Source of the DNA: Theristus sp. LFF4_11
Lineage: Eukaryota > Nematoda > Chromadorea > Monhysterida > Xyalidae
NCBI GenBank assembly: GCA_030248135.1
Contig: JASANC010002938.1
Location: 1 to 64,000, forward strand
Direction: 5' to 3'
DNA length: 64,000 nucleotides
Shown here: positions 21,001 through 33,044 of the stretch, in pieces
How the letters are laid out: every line of letters begins with the position of its first letter
Numbering within the stretch: the first letter of the stretch is position 1
Position numbers and translations under genes: made by a program
Notes under the pieces: generated by a model
What the model was told of the DNA's origin: nothing
Seen by the model: only the letters and a program-made list of their open reading frames with translations
The model's database searches: none

Positions 21001-24000
21001 ACTACTGGAAACCAGGACAAGAAATAGAAGATCTAGAATTTGCAACAACGAGTCAGAGCGCTTACGTGACGGTGCAAGGTGCAAATTCAGAAACAGCAAC
21101 GAAAGGAAACCGTTATGAAAAAGTTGTGCGTGGTGAATCCGATCACTGGAAATCTGACGAACCCTTCCAAGAAAAAACTGTGTCCCAAGCCGAATTCAAA
21201 AACTTGAAAGGCGAACGGTTTGAGAAAAGAGTACCTGCTGATTCTGACTTTTTAAAATCAAATGACCAGTTTGAAACAACAACGAGCAACACGGAAGCTT
21301 ACACCGGTGGTAAAGGAGAGCGATACGACAAAGTCATCCGAGGAGAATCAGACCACTGGCGTGGTACCGGTGAAGAAATGGCTCGTGCTACAACAAATTC
21401 AGAAGAGTTTACGGCAACGAAAGGAGACCGTTATGAAAAAGTTGTGCGTGGTGAATCCGATCACTGGAAATCTGACGCACCCTTCCAAGAAAAAACTGTA
21501 TCCCAAGCCGAATTCAAAAACTTGAAAGGCGAACGGTTTGAGAAACGAGTGCCTGCTGATTCTGACATTTTAAAATCAAACGACCAATTTGAAGCAACAA
21601 CAAGTAACACGGAAGCTTACACTGGCGGTAAAGGAGAGCGATACGACAAAGTCATCCGAGGCGAATCAGACCACTGGCGTGGTACCGGTGAAGAAATGGC
21701 TCGTGCTACAACAAATTCAGAAGCGTTTACGGCAACGAAAGGAGACCGTTATGAAAAAGTTGTGCGTGGTGAATCCGATCACTGGAAATCTGACGCACCC
21801 TTCCAAGAAAAAACTGTGTCTCAAGCCGAATTCAAAAACTTGAAAGGCGAACGGTTTGAGAAACGAGTGCCTGCTGATTCTGACATTCTAAAATCAAACG
21901 AGCACTTTGAAGCAACAACAAGCAACACGGAAGCTTACACTGGCGGTAAAGGAGAGCGATACGACAAAGTCATCCGAGGAGAATCAGACCACTGGCGTGG
22001 CACCGGTGAAGAAATGGCTCGTGCTACAACAAATTCAGAAACATTTACAGCAACAAAAGGAGACCGTTATGAAAAAGTTGTGCGTGGTGAATCCAATCAC
22101 TGGAAAACTGATGCGCCCTTCCAAGAGAAAACTGTGTCCCAAACCGAATTCAAAAACGTGAAAGGTGAACGGTTTGAGAAACGAGTGCCTGCTGATTCTG
22201 ACATATTAAAATCAAATGACCACTTTGAAGCAACAACAAGCAACACGGAAGCTTACACTGGCGGTAAAGGAGAGCGATACGACAAAGTCATCCGAGGCGA
22301 ATCAGACCACTGGCGTGGTACCGGTGAAGAAATGGCTCGTGCTACAACAAATTCAGAAACATTTACAGCAACGAAAGGAGACCGTTTTGAAAAAGTTGTG
22401 CGTGGTGAATCCGATCACTGGAAATCTGACGCACCCTTCCAAGGAAAAACTGTGTCCAAAGCCGAATTCAAAAATTTGAAAGGCGAACGGTTTGAGAAAC
22501 GAGTACCTGCTGATTCTGACTTTTTAAAATCAAATGACCAGTTTGAAACAACAACGAGCAACACGGAAGCTTACACCGGTGGTAAAGGAGAGCGATACGA
22601 CAAAGTCATCCGAGGAGAATCAGACCACTGGCGTGGTACCGGTGAAGAAATGGCTCGTGCTACAACAAATTCAGAAGAGTTTACGGCAACGAAAGGAGAC
22701 CGTTATGAAAAAGTTGTTCGTGGTGAATCCGATCACTGGAAATCTGACGCACCCTTCCAAGAAAAAACTGTATCCCAAGCCGAATTCAAAAACTTGAAAG
22801 GCGAACGGTTTGAGAAACGAGTGCCTGCTGATTCTGACATATTAAAATCAAATGACCACTTTGAAGCAACAACAAGCAACACGGAAGCTTACACTGGCGG
22901 TAAAGGAGAGCGATACGACAAAGTCATCCGAGGCGAATCAGACCACTGGCGTGGTACCGGTGAAGAAATGGCTCGTGCTACAACAAATTCAGAAACATTT
23001 ACAGCAACGAAAGGAGACCGTTATGAAAAAGTTGTGCGTGGTGAATCCGATCACTGGAAATCTGACGCACCCTTCCAAGAAAAAACTGTATCCCAAGCCG
23101 AATTCAAAAACTTGAAAGGCGAACGGTTTGAGAAACGAGTGCCTGCTGATTCTGACATATTAAAATCAAATGACCACTTTGAAGCAACAACGAGCAATAC
23201 GGAAGCTTACACCGGCGGTAAAGGAGAGCGATACGACAAAGTCATCCGAGGAGAATCAGACCACTGGCGTGGAACCGGTGAAGAAATGGCTCGTTCTACA
23301 ACAAATTCAGAAACATTTACAGCAACAAAAGGAGACCGTTATGAAAAAGTTGTGCGTGGTGAATCCGATCACTGGAAATCTGACGCACCCTTCCAAGAAA
23401 AAACTGTGTCCCAAGCCGAATACAAAAACTTGAAAGGCGAACGGTTTGAGAAACGAGTGCCTGCTGATTCTGACGTTTTAAAATCAACCGACCACTTTGA
23501 AGCAACAACAAGCAACACGGCAGCTTACACTGGCGGTAAAGGTGAGCGATACGACAAAGTCATCCGAGGCGAATCAGACCACTGGCGTGGTACCGGTGAA
23601 GAAATGGCTCGTGCTACAACTAACTCAGAAGCATTTACGGCAACGAAAGGAGACCGTTATGAAAAAGTTGTTCGTGGTGAATCCAATCACTGGAAAACTG
23701 ATGCGCCCTTCCAAGAGAAAACTGTGTCCCAAACCGAATTCAAAAACGTGAAAGGCGAACGGTTTGAGAAACGAGTGCCTGCTGATTCTGACATATTAAA
23801 ATCAAATGACCACTTTGAAGCAACAACAAGCAACACGGAAGCTTACACTGGCGGTAAAGGAGAGCGATACGACAAAGTCATCCGAGGCGAATCAGACCAC
23901 TGGCGTGGTACCGGTGAAGAAATGGCTCGTGCTACAACAAATTCAGAAGAGTTTACGGCAACGAAAGGAGACCGTTATGAAAAAGTTGTGCGTGGTGAAT

Positions 24001-27000
24001 CCGATCACTGGAAATCTGACGCACCCTTCCAAGAAAAAACTGTATCCCAAGCCGAATTCAAAAACTTGAAAGGCGAACGGTTTGAGAAACGAGTGCCTGC
24101 TGATTCTGACATATTAAAATCAAATGACCACTTTGAAGCAACAACGAGCAATACGGAAGCTTACACCGGCGGTAAAGGAGAGCGATACGACAAAGTCATC
24201 CGAGGCGAATCAGACCACTGGCGTGGTACCGGTGAAGAAATGGCTCGTGCTACAACAAATTCAGAAGCGTTTACACCAACGAAAGGAGACCGTTATGAAA
24301 AAGTTGTACGTGTTGAATCCGATCACTGGAAATCTGATGCACCCTTCCTTGAGAAAACTGTATCCCAAGTCGAATTCAAAAACTTGAAAGGCGAACGGTT
24401 TGAGAAACGAATGCCTGCTGATTCTGACATTTTAAAATCAAGCGATCATTTTGACGCAACAACTACCAACACAGAAGCTTACAGCGGTGGTAAAGGAGAG
24501 CGGTACGACAAAATCATCCGAGGGGAATCAGACCACTGGCGAGGTAATGAAGAAAAACTAGTTGAAACCACTACAAGTTCGGAAGCATTCACAGCTAAGA
24601 AGGGTGATCGTTACCAGAAAGTAGTTCGAGGTGCGTCCGATCACTGGAAACAAAACGATACAGCAACAACTGCCCGGACAACCAACCAAGAAAATTACAC
24701 TGGTATAAGCGGAAAACGGGTTGACACAATCATACCAAAAGAATCAAACGTTTTGAAAAGTGTTGGAAAAATGGACTTGAGCACAACTAACAGACAAACA
24801 TATCGGCCCAGTAAAGGAGAGCGATATACGGTAAAGCGTCCAACAGAAGACGACATGTGGAAAACGAGTGCTCATTTTGATGGACAAACTACATCTCAAA
24901 GTGAATACAGTCAAAAAGTGCCTTCAGTTTCAGCTGTGATTGACTCAAAAGCAACTAATCAAGAAACATATCATCTGAAAACCGGCGCTGAAAACAGCGG
25001 TCTGTCGCCACATGTGACTGTAATAAAAAGCAATGCAAAGATGGAAAGCGAAACAACGAGTCAGCGTGAATTCAGATTGAATACAAAAGGTGAGCGGTTT
25101 GAAAAGAAGAAACCCACAGACAGTGAGCTTTTCGATCGAACGGCTTCTAGTATTACTACAACCAATCGACAAACCTACGTTCAAACAAAAGGTGATCGAT
25201 ATCCTGTGAAGCGACCAATGGACCGTGCAAATCTCATTCAACCAGATGGCGCAGCGTTTGACGGTACAACTTCAAATCGTGAGCAGTTCAAGGCGGACCA
25301 ACCACAGTCCGCAATTGGACGCACGCAACCTGCTACACATCGTCGTGAAAGTAGTGGCGCTTTCAAGTCAGAAGCCCCATTTGACAGCCGCACAGTCAAC
25401 CAAGATGCGTACAAAATGCCAGGACGTGGCGAACGATTCGAACGTCTAGTGCCACCTAATCAGTTGCAGTTAACAAGTAACGTAGAGTCCGACTATCGAA
25501 CAACCAATCGTAACACGTATATCGGCGGTCGTGGGGGACGTTACGAAACAAAACGCGCCGCCGACGCTGGTGCTTTTTCGAGAAGTGAAGTGAATGAGCA
25601 GCCAACAATGACCACCAGTCAATATGAATTTCGCACGCACGCTCGTGGCGAGCGCTTTGAACCAAAGAAGTTGACGTCATCCAGCCTGTGGGAAACAAGC
25701 GAAAAATTCAGCGCTGCCACCACCGCAGCTGATGCATATCAAGGTTCATGTTGTAATATTGATAGTTTTTGCTGACTAACTCATATTTGTTGTTGTATGT
25801 ACATTGAGCTGCATTTGTCAAGCAGAATAAGTTTTAAGAAGGCATATATGTTGTTGACATTATTCCAGGTGGACAAGGTGATCGTTTTGAACGACGCATA
25901 CCTGCTTCATCAATCACGTTGACCGACAGTGGCGCTCAAGATAAAACAGCACAAACAGTCAACCAAGAGACCTATCGCGTTTTTGCAAAAGGTACTATGA
26001 CACCGGGTTTTGTTGTATGCATTCGATGATTCTGCTTCATGTAGATAAACTTTTCTGATATATCAAATAGTTAAAATAACCATACTTTGCTGTCTATATT
26101 AATACTGTTTTCAATAGTTAGTTTTTGCGTTTTGTCATGCAGACGAACTACTGGGACGTCGACCGTCGAGTGCTGGTTCGCATGCCTTGCCTACCCGAAC
26201 TAACGCTGCTATTAATAAAATCAACACTGACAACCGTCCACAAAGCTCACAAGGCTTTACAAAACTACTGACAGCTACGCCCACTGCGGAACCACTATTA
26301 TTAAGTCCTAGCAGTAGCCTGGCGTCCGGTTCGGTACCAGGAGTTGCCTCAGCAACACCCGGGGAGACCAGTTTGAGCATGTCACACGACTCGTTGAATG
26401 CAATCGGTCAACAACTGATTTCTGACGAAGCTGCATCAATGACTCAACAGCGAACGCTGACAAGTATTGTATATTTTAAATGATTCGCATAATATGTTTA
26501 TTTGTGGTGATCTCATAATATTTCGTTCTAAAAATTTTGTTTTTTTTCATTGTCCAATTTGTCTCACTATGCAGAACGAAACGTCTCACGTCTCCAATAC
26601 AGTACTTAAACGATACTGCCGCCTCCTCTAAACTAACAGATATTATATTCGGAGCATTGTAGCAACACTGTAGCTGGATCTCAGAATTTATGCAATGATA
26701 GATATAATAACCGTTTTTAGGACAAACGCAACAACAACAGCAACAAACAGCAGCGACAGCCATGAAACGCGTTGTTGCTGCATCGGGTGGCGGCGGCGTG
26801 ATACGTCAATCAGCTGCATTCACTCAGCGTAACACGACGGCTCCTTGGACGATGGGCGATGGCCGAATGCAGTTCTCGACGACGAACCAATCTGCGTTTG
26901 CGGCAGCAACGGAGCCACCGAAACCGTGCCAAGCTGGCAGACTAATGGAAATTGCGCGACAAAAGAAAACCACTGAGCCGGCCGCTCGTAAAACATCTGC

Positions 27001-27061
27001 CTACCAATTTACGCACGACCGCAAAGGGCATCAGTACTTTAAGCCTGTTGCAAAGCCGTAA
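18081..27061 (+). CDS. SAXO: Giant SAXO-family protein (stabilizer of axonemal microtubules)
   Basis: Exons are 18081-18136, 18252-18342, 18473-18703, 19149 to about 19257 (donor uncertain), 19440-25743, 25869-25991, 26143-26463 and 26721-27061; the well-defined junctions agree in phase. The N-terminus reads CICEICTCGKHRCPH, matching the signature Cys-rich start of vertebrate SAXO1 (CICELCSCGRHHCPH). The rest is built of about 35-residue units of the form F..TT...Y/F..KGxRxExxxPxxSxxWK, a layout resembling the microtubule-binding Mn repeats. SAXO proteins bind and stabilise microtubules of axonemes, basal bodies and sperm tails. Human SAXO1 is about 470 residues; this model is about 2,530. 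The protein is hydrophilic with no TM. The last exon keeps a final repeat (FSTTNQSAF). The fourth exon's 3' border is unresolved: candidate phase-0 donors are near 19258, and the frame closes at 19350. Confidence 0.88.
19995..20905 (+). repeat. Nine tandem 111-bp (37-residue) coding repeats
   Basis: Within the large SAXO exon, about nine head-to-tail units contain GEQHMEKTTTSSDAF followed by KGERYDIVKRGESDHWK. Copies are near identical at DNA level, differing by TDGE/TNGE/INEE/NNGE and by Cys/Tyr in one unit. They differ from the second array downstream, so the two expansions arose separately. Confidence 0.92.
21120..24640 (+). repeat. Eleven tandem 318-bp (106-residue) higher-order coding repeats
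   Basis: Each 318-bp unit holds three SAXO-type sub-repeats, recognisable by FQEKTVSQAEFKNLKGERF, FEATTSNTEAYTGGKGERY and MARATTNSEEFTATKGDRY. Units start (at the DHWK of each) near 21133, 21451, 21769, 22087, 22405, 22723, 23041, 23359, 23677, 23995 and 24313, a strict 318-bp period with no frame break. The first and last units are the most diverged, as expected for array edges. Confidence 0.93.
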
Positions 27062-28451
27062 CAAAAATCGCTTAATTATAGTGCAAGAATTTGATTTTTT
27101 GTCAAAAAAGTAAAAAAAAAGATTTTTGCAAATTGTTCAAACTAAAAGCATTCTAGTTTAGTAGTTTTTTGTGTCAGATTCCAATTTTGTTGGCCAATTG
27201 GTGGCGGGCGGCGGCCAGTTTTGTTCGAATGCTTTCCTGAAGACATTAGCAGTTTAGGATGTCTTGAAAACCTTGGTGTTTGTCTCAGACTAATTTGTGT
27301 TGTTGCTTACCTAATTGTGCTCTGTTACGTTTAGTGGTTGAAGATTTTTTCTGTAGTTTTTTTGGTAAAATTTTTATTTAATTGTAGTAATCTTAATTTG
27401 TGGCGCACTTTTGTCTGCTCCAATGTTCTATGTTTCTCATATTTCTGCCGTTGGTATCATTTGTTTTGCTTTGGTTGTGTGAGTTGTGTTTTCCGGTGTA
27501 AGATTTTTTGCATAAACTTACGTTTTGAGTTAGATTTTAAACATGCGAGATTAATGAAATGTTCAATTTATTTTTATCCATTGTTATAATTATTCAACAT
27601 GTTTTTTTGTTGTAATCATGCTGTAAATCTATTGTTATGATCATTCATTATGCTTAGCTTTTTTGTTGTAATCATGTTCCTCAAAACATAAAATCACATA
27701 AGTAGGAAAGCTGGTTAATTAAAGATAAATTTACATGTAATCAAACCTTGTTTGGTTTGATTTTTCTAAAATTCAACATTGTGAAACACAATATCCCAAG
27801 AACACTATAGCAAATAAAAAGAGCAAGATTCTATCTCTGATAACGTATGTGGTATATGCTTGACTTAGTAGCTTAAAGCCGTTCCACTTTTTCAACTAAT
27901 CAACAACAGACCTGCTCATAAACACAAGATTGTCACATAAGTGACAAATGAGTGCGATCCTGGAATTAGATCTCTACATGCATGTATAATACCTAATTGT
28001 TTGCGTGGTTATTCTTTTTCAACAATTTACATTTTTGAGCCAATCTACTTCTACTAACGTGCCCGTCGTGCCATTTGCATTTGCACCGTTGTTGTATTAA
28101 TGTAACAAATGTGCGCAAGCGTGAATGAAAGGAGGAAAGACCTCACAAACTAACAACAAAATTAATTTCGTCTGATTCAATGTTCTTCACAGAGGATCTC
28201 ATTCGGTTTTTCTCCTGCAGTGTGTCATATCACGCATAAGAAAGGTCTGAACATTGAAGTGATTGAAGTGAAAAACAATCCTCAAACAGCACGTTTGAAA
28301 ATATAAAAATAGATATAAAACAGAATTTCGTCAATTCGTTACAAATATCACATAATTTGATACAGGCGTCAAGTTACAGTCATTCACTCAATTTTATTTT
28401 TAATCGTTAATAATCATGGACTTTCTTACTACGACCGGCAAATAAATAAAT
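27062..28451. other. SAXO 3' flank and GPCR upstream region
   Basis: AT-rich. It holds the likely SAXO 3' UTR and, upstream of 28452, a possible GPCR 5' UTR. No repeat element with clear ends or further exon is recognised. Confidence 0.5.
27813..27818 (+). promoter_or_regulatory. Possible polyadenylation signal AATAAA for SAXO
   Basis: AATAAA about 750 bases after the SAXO stop, in AT-rich sequence where such a hexamer can occur by chance. Confidence 0.25.
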
Positions 28452-31044
28452 ATGGCCACAAATGTTTACTCGAACTCGTCAATGCTATCGGAATTGGAGC
28501 GGCATCACAAGTTTTCTTCAGCGGAGGTTGTCCTATGGTTCGAGGTATACATTGTTTCGGCGCTATTTGCCGTCTGCGGCAATTTGCTGGTAATAACGTC
28601 AGTGTGGTTCAACAAAAAGATGCGCCAGGTGTCTATTTATTTCATCGTAAATCTCGCTGTAGCAGACATGATCGCTGGATTGTTGGCTGCGCCGTTTCGA
28701 TTTCAAGTAGGATTGTGCAGAGTAAAGCTTATTTTGTTTGATCTCACCCATTTTTACGATCGTTAATTGCATTACGTAGAGCATTTCTGTTTACTACAGG
28801 CAGCGCTGTTGCAACATTGGACCCTTCCAGCGTTCATGTGCCCACTGTTGCCGTTCATCGATGCGCTTAGTCTCGGCGTCAGCGTGAGTTGAGAACTTTT
28901 TGGTTAACCATCCAGCCGGATCGATGAAAAGTTGGCGAAGTTTGTTTCGAAATCTCTAGGCATTTGGTAACTATTAATATAGTTATTACTTATTAATATC
29001 AGAATGTACTAATGAAGATTTTGTAAAAATATATATTTAAAATGTTGATACTCATGTAGGTTTTGACGCTGATGATTGGCGCAATAGACCGCTATATGGC
29101 CGTGTTCGTTCGAACTCGCGGTAAAATGAGTCGACAAAACGCGATTCGCGCGATTTCATTCATCTGGATCTTTTCGATTCTCTGTTCGTCACCATTCGGC
29201 TTGCTCCATCGGTATACTATGAACCGTTGTATTTAACAAGAATAGAAGGTTAGAATTCGGTGAATACAAAATAAGAAAATGTTCAAAAAAGGGTCCCACT
29301 CCCACCTGTTCTCATCTCAGAACTGCTTAAAGTTTTTATGTTTACTAATCTGTATGTGTTTGTGTATGTGTGTGTACTGTGTATATGTTTGTACATGTGC
29401 ACGTATGTACATGTATGTTGTGTGTTTCCTCCAGTTGTAGTTTATTCCCTTAATTTCAGAACCATTATGGTTGAGAGTGAAAAAATACGTGTGGACAATT
29501 CGCCAGTGACCGAGACACGAGTATGGCGATGCTTGCCGATCTACCACGGAACATCATTATGGAGCGTCTACAACATTTACCTCACTGTAAGTGTTACACC
29601 GTGACGTAAGATGTAAGTGTAAAGGCGGAAACACCATTTAGTTTTTCGTCCGTACGCACAAACGTCGTTCTAAATCCCGTGCGCAAACTAATCGTGTCCG
29701 TAATGCATTCAGATAGCACACACGACACGATTTCTAAATCGCGTAGCCATTTTTTACGTGTCGTGTCCGTGCGTACGCAGAAAAAACTAATTGCTAGAAG
29801 CGACCAAATTGTTGCTACATACATTGTGTACGTTCTTATATTGAGTGGAGATATACGAGTAGTGTATCTACATGTATCTCTTTAGCCTTTACAATGAATA
29901 AAACTCAATTTGTGCTCGACTACGCACGTGCTTATGTTACCAACTGCAAGTCATATAGTGTGAACAATTGTCGTTGAGAAAGCAAAATGTCTTCAGCAAT
30001 GCTCAGGTGATTCAGTATTTTATTCCTGTCGTGGTTATCGACACGATCTACGTGGTGATCGCCATCAAATACTGGACGACCCCATCGAGTAAGAAATTCT
30101 CGCTCGTTAGGCGACGAACCAGACGAAGATTTGAGCGAGATCGTAGACGGGCGAGTCTATTTTTGTGAAGTTTGCGCAAAATAGATAATTTAATTCTTGA
30201 TTACTTTACAAAATCTTTTTTTCATTTTCAGCTGATCAAACTTCTCGTCTTGGTGGCACTATTATTTACATTGTGTTGGCTTCCATTTGAGGTGTACCTT
30301 GTTTTGAGCGAGGTTTGGACAGAAATCAACGAGTGAGTCTTGGGCAAGTTTTGGTGCGCACAATAATTATACTGCCTTCATACGCAAGATGTTCTAATTT
30401 TTTCCATAATGCAAAAAAAGTTTCAAATTTTTTAATGCTCGTTAAAAATTACAGTTTTTACTACATCAACGTGATCTTCATGGCGTTTCATTGTTTGGCG
30501 ATGAGCAATTCAAGTTTGAATCCAATCATTTACGGGTGTTTTAACGTGAGTTGAGTGTCATTACACTGTCATGTCAGTCAGTGTTTCAAATTTTATCACC
30601 ATAACAACTCTATTTCTTTTATGTCTGTTTTGTTTTCTATGTTTTATTATTTTTTATTTTGGTTCCGGGACTCAATGCGTTTGCTCACGGAGATACGAAA
30701 ATGTTTCACGGAATTCAAAACTTAGGTTTACGGATAGACACTTCGGTTGTGTTGACGCTTGTATTGCTAAACAGGCCCGATTTCGACGCGCCTATAAGCG
30801 AACATTGACGGCTTTATGCTGCTGTCGACCGAGCTTGATCCTCACGGAGAGCATCAGTTCAACGTTACGCTCGTTGATTCTGCGGCGGAAACGAAACGAG
30901 CGAGAAAATATCCAAGCACAACAATTCTTGGAAGATGAGATGGCGAACCGGAACAAGAATGAGCGGAAAATGGCGTTCAGATACCGAAACTGTCGCGGTG
31001 ACGCGACGTTGGAGCTGGTGAACGCCGAGTTGCATGGGTATTGA
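28452..31044 (+). CDS. Class A neuropeptide GPCR, kinin/tachykinin-receptor-like
   Basis: Exons are 28452-28706, 28800-28883, 29060-29211, 29460-29586, 30007 to 30105 or 30150, 30232-30332, 30455-30545 and 30775-31044. All seven helices are visible: TM1 with GNLLV, TM2 with NLAVAD, TM3 with the disulphide Cys and IDRY, TM4 with IWIF, an extracellular loop 2 Cys (WRCLPIY), TM5 with YFIPVVV, TM6 with CWLPF and TM7 with NSSLNPIIY. Loop 1/TM3 (FQAALLQHWTLPAFMC) recalls insect kinin receptors, so a Gq-coupled neuropeptide receptor is inferred; the ligand cannot be read. An N-terminal sequon (NSS) and a CCC palmitoylation-type cluster in the tail are present. The donor after TM5 is ambiguous: GT at 30106, or a GC donor at 30151 that keeps a basic third loop (RRRTRRRFERDRRR) joined to TM6. 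The GC choice looks more natural. Confidence 0.82.
29622..29800. mobile_element. Family B element in GPCR intron 4
   Basis: AAAGGCGGAAACACCATTTA to GAAAAAACTAATTGCTAG, the inverse of the copy at 41550-41733 with few differences. It contains ATTTCTAAATCGCGTAGCC and GTGTCGTGTCCGTGCGTACG. Confidence 0.88.
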
Positions 31045-31222
31045 ACCCTGGTGGCCTGGTGGTAGTGCGTTAGACTACAGTCTGTGCGTTCGGGGGATCG
31101 AGCCTCGCCAAGGGGTGTATATAAGTATAGGCACTTAGTGACAGTGAAAACTCGATGGGCACCCTATTTGACGGCGTTCTGTACGCTTTTCTGGGTTATC
31201 CCTGGCTAAAAACATCGCCTAA
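31045..31222 (+). mobile_element. tRNA-derived SINE (family S1) abutting the GPCR stop codon
   Basis: TGGCCTGGTGGTAGTGCGTT (A-box region) and GGGGGATCGAGCCTCGCC (B-box region) give a tRNA-like head; the body runs to TGGGTTATCCCTGGCTAAAA. It begins at the first base after the GPCR stop, so it lies in the 3' UTR or just beyond. Confidence 0.82.
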
Positions 31223-31299
31223 AATGTTCGTCCGTCCGTCCGTTCGTTCGTTCATTGAAACAATTTCTCGTGATCTGATATTTGATGGCTAAATTTGTT

Positions 31300-31361
31300 T
31301 GATTTCAAAACTTGGGGGGGAGCTTTTTTGGGGCGGGGGGTTTTCCGGAGATGGTTTTTTT

Positions 31362-31425
<64 letters not shown>

Positions 31426-31460
31426 ATATTTTGTGGGGGTTAATTTGGTGACCCCCCACA
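31300..31460. repeat. Poly-T tract with flanking G/C runs
   Basis: About 55 consecutive T (31364-31418) with GGGGGGG and CCCCCC runs either side, and GGGGGTTAATTTGG, which recalls the C-rich element at 10319 in reverse. Confidence 0.8.
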
Positions 31461-31910
31461 TTTAGCACTCTCCCTACTCTTTGGTGCAACCGTGTTTTTC
31501 GTGTTGCAGTTGTCTACAATTATAATTGAGTCAGTCATTTACATCAAAAGGGGACATTTGTTGAGTGCGAACAGCTCCGTTTCACCAAGGTCCTTGTTTT
31601 ATTCTGCAAGCACTCTTGTTTTTTTACACAGCAAAACTAGTGTGCAGCATATAAAATGTGGTTGTAAAACCCCATTCCAGCACACCGTTCCAGTTTACGT
31701 GTTCTTTTACAGCTGGCGCTGGTTGTTGACCCAGAAGAAATGATACGACACTAATAATCACTTTTGATGTTTGATGTGGCTAATGCAAGGCTACACTTTA
31801 ATCTGCATTTTTTACAACACCAAAAAAAAACGCGAACGAACACAAGACAAAAAAAAGGTTCGTGTGAGTGAGACGACATCTGGTATCTACTATTTTTATT
31901 GCCGCCCAAC

Positions 31911-32618
31911 TAGGGTTGTTAAAAAAAACAAAAATCGTCATTTTTGTTTAAAAAAAATTTTTTTTTTTAAATTTCAAAAATCAAAGTTGTGCTAAATCAA
32001 TCAGGGAGTCCGAAGAACCACATATGATATGCAAGCGCCTCCCGAATGACTCCCGTATGGCGGAACTTTGCAGATTTTGTTTTGGTGACCTCAATTACCC
32101 CTTTTCCAAACCGTCACCATGCCTCTTCTTGTGTTTTGACCTCCAAAACGTCACTAATTGTCCCCAGCTAAACTAATGCTAAAGTGAAGACAAACATACC
32201 GCCTTGAAATTCGATCAATTCTTCTGATGGTGTCGCGACGACACGACACGAAGCAGCAACCAGACAACGTAGCGCTTGCAAACGGAGCAGCGAGCACAAT
32301 CGGACGCTCTGCGAGGCGAATCGTCACCTTATCTGCATCGGAAATGGTAGGCCAAGCTTTGGGACGCTCAAAAACTTCATCGCAGATGTTGTCGTAGCCT
32401 AAAATCAGTCGGTAAAACGGCCCAAAATCGACTGCTAAAGGTTTTACGAGGTATAATCAAAGAAAATTTTTGTTGAACTTTCGAAAAATTTTGCCAAAAT
32501 TGAGGTTTTCAGAGCATATTAGAGAAAAAATTTTCGAATTTTTTTTTAAAAAAATCGGCATTTTTGTTTTTTTCAATCACTTTTCAAAAAAAAATTTCAT
32601 TTTTGTTTAACAACCCTA
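31911..32618. mobile_element. hAT-type MITE (TAGGGTTGTTAA ends), copy A
   Basis: 708 bp with inverted ends TAGGGTTGTTAAA and TTTAACAACCCTA. The 8-bp target duplication CGCCCAAC is perfect (31903-31910 and 32619-32626). It is AT-rich with no coding capacity. Confidence 0.93.
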
Positions 32619-33044
32619 CGCCCAACCAACCACGCACGGAGACAGCACAGCACCTGCACACCACGGCCACGCCATGACATTGAAGCCTTTTATAATAAAA
32701 TTATGAACGCATAACGAACGATCGCTGCCCTTTTCGTGGCTGGTTGTACACCCAGTACACGTGAATGGAAACCCGTTGGATTCGTCTGAAAAACTCAAAT
32801 TTGAGTTCTCAAATCACCGAATCAAGCTTTCGTTTTCAGTCGCAAACAAGCAAAGATAAAGTGAAACAGTCAAACAAAAAACAAAAGTGAATGTGAAAAA
32901 AAACTGATTCATTTTATTGATTTTATTCATTTTATTTCATGGAAGAAAAAAACTGAATCCGTGAAGGAAATTGCTTCTTGGCGCCACGCCAGCGCAGCAT
33001 CGGTCGGTTTCGTCATGTGGAGGAGGCCTCCTCCCCTCTGCCTT

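Noticed and set aside
21120..24640. Regularly spaced repeats reminiscent of a CRISPR or satellite array
   Set aside because: Units are in one uninterrupted reading frame with SAXO motifs and no unique spacers.
31045..31105. Possible functional tRNA gene
   Set aside because: A- and B-box-like strings are present, but a full cloverleaf with matched acceptor stem is not, and the sequence continues into a repeated SINE body.
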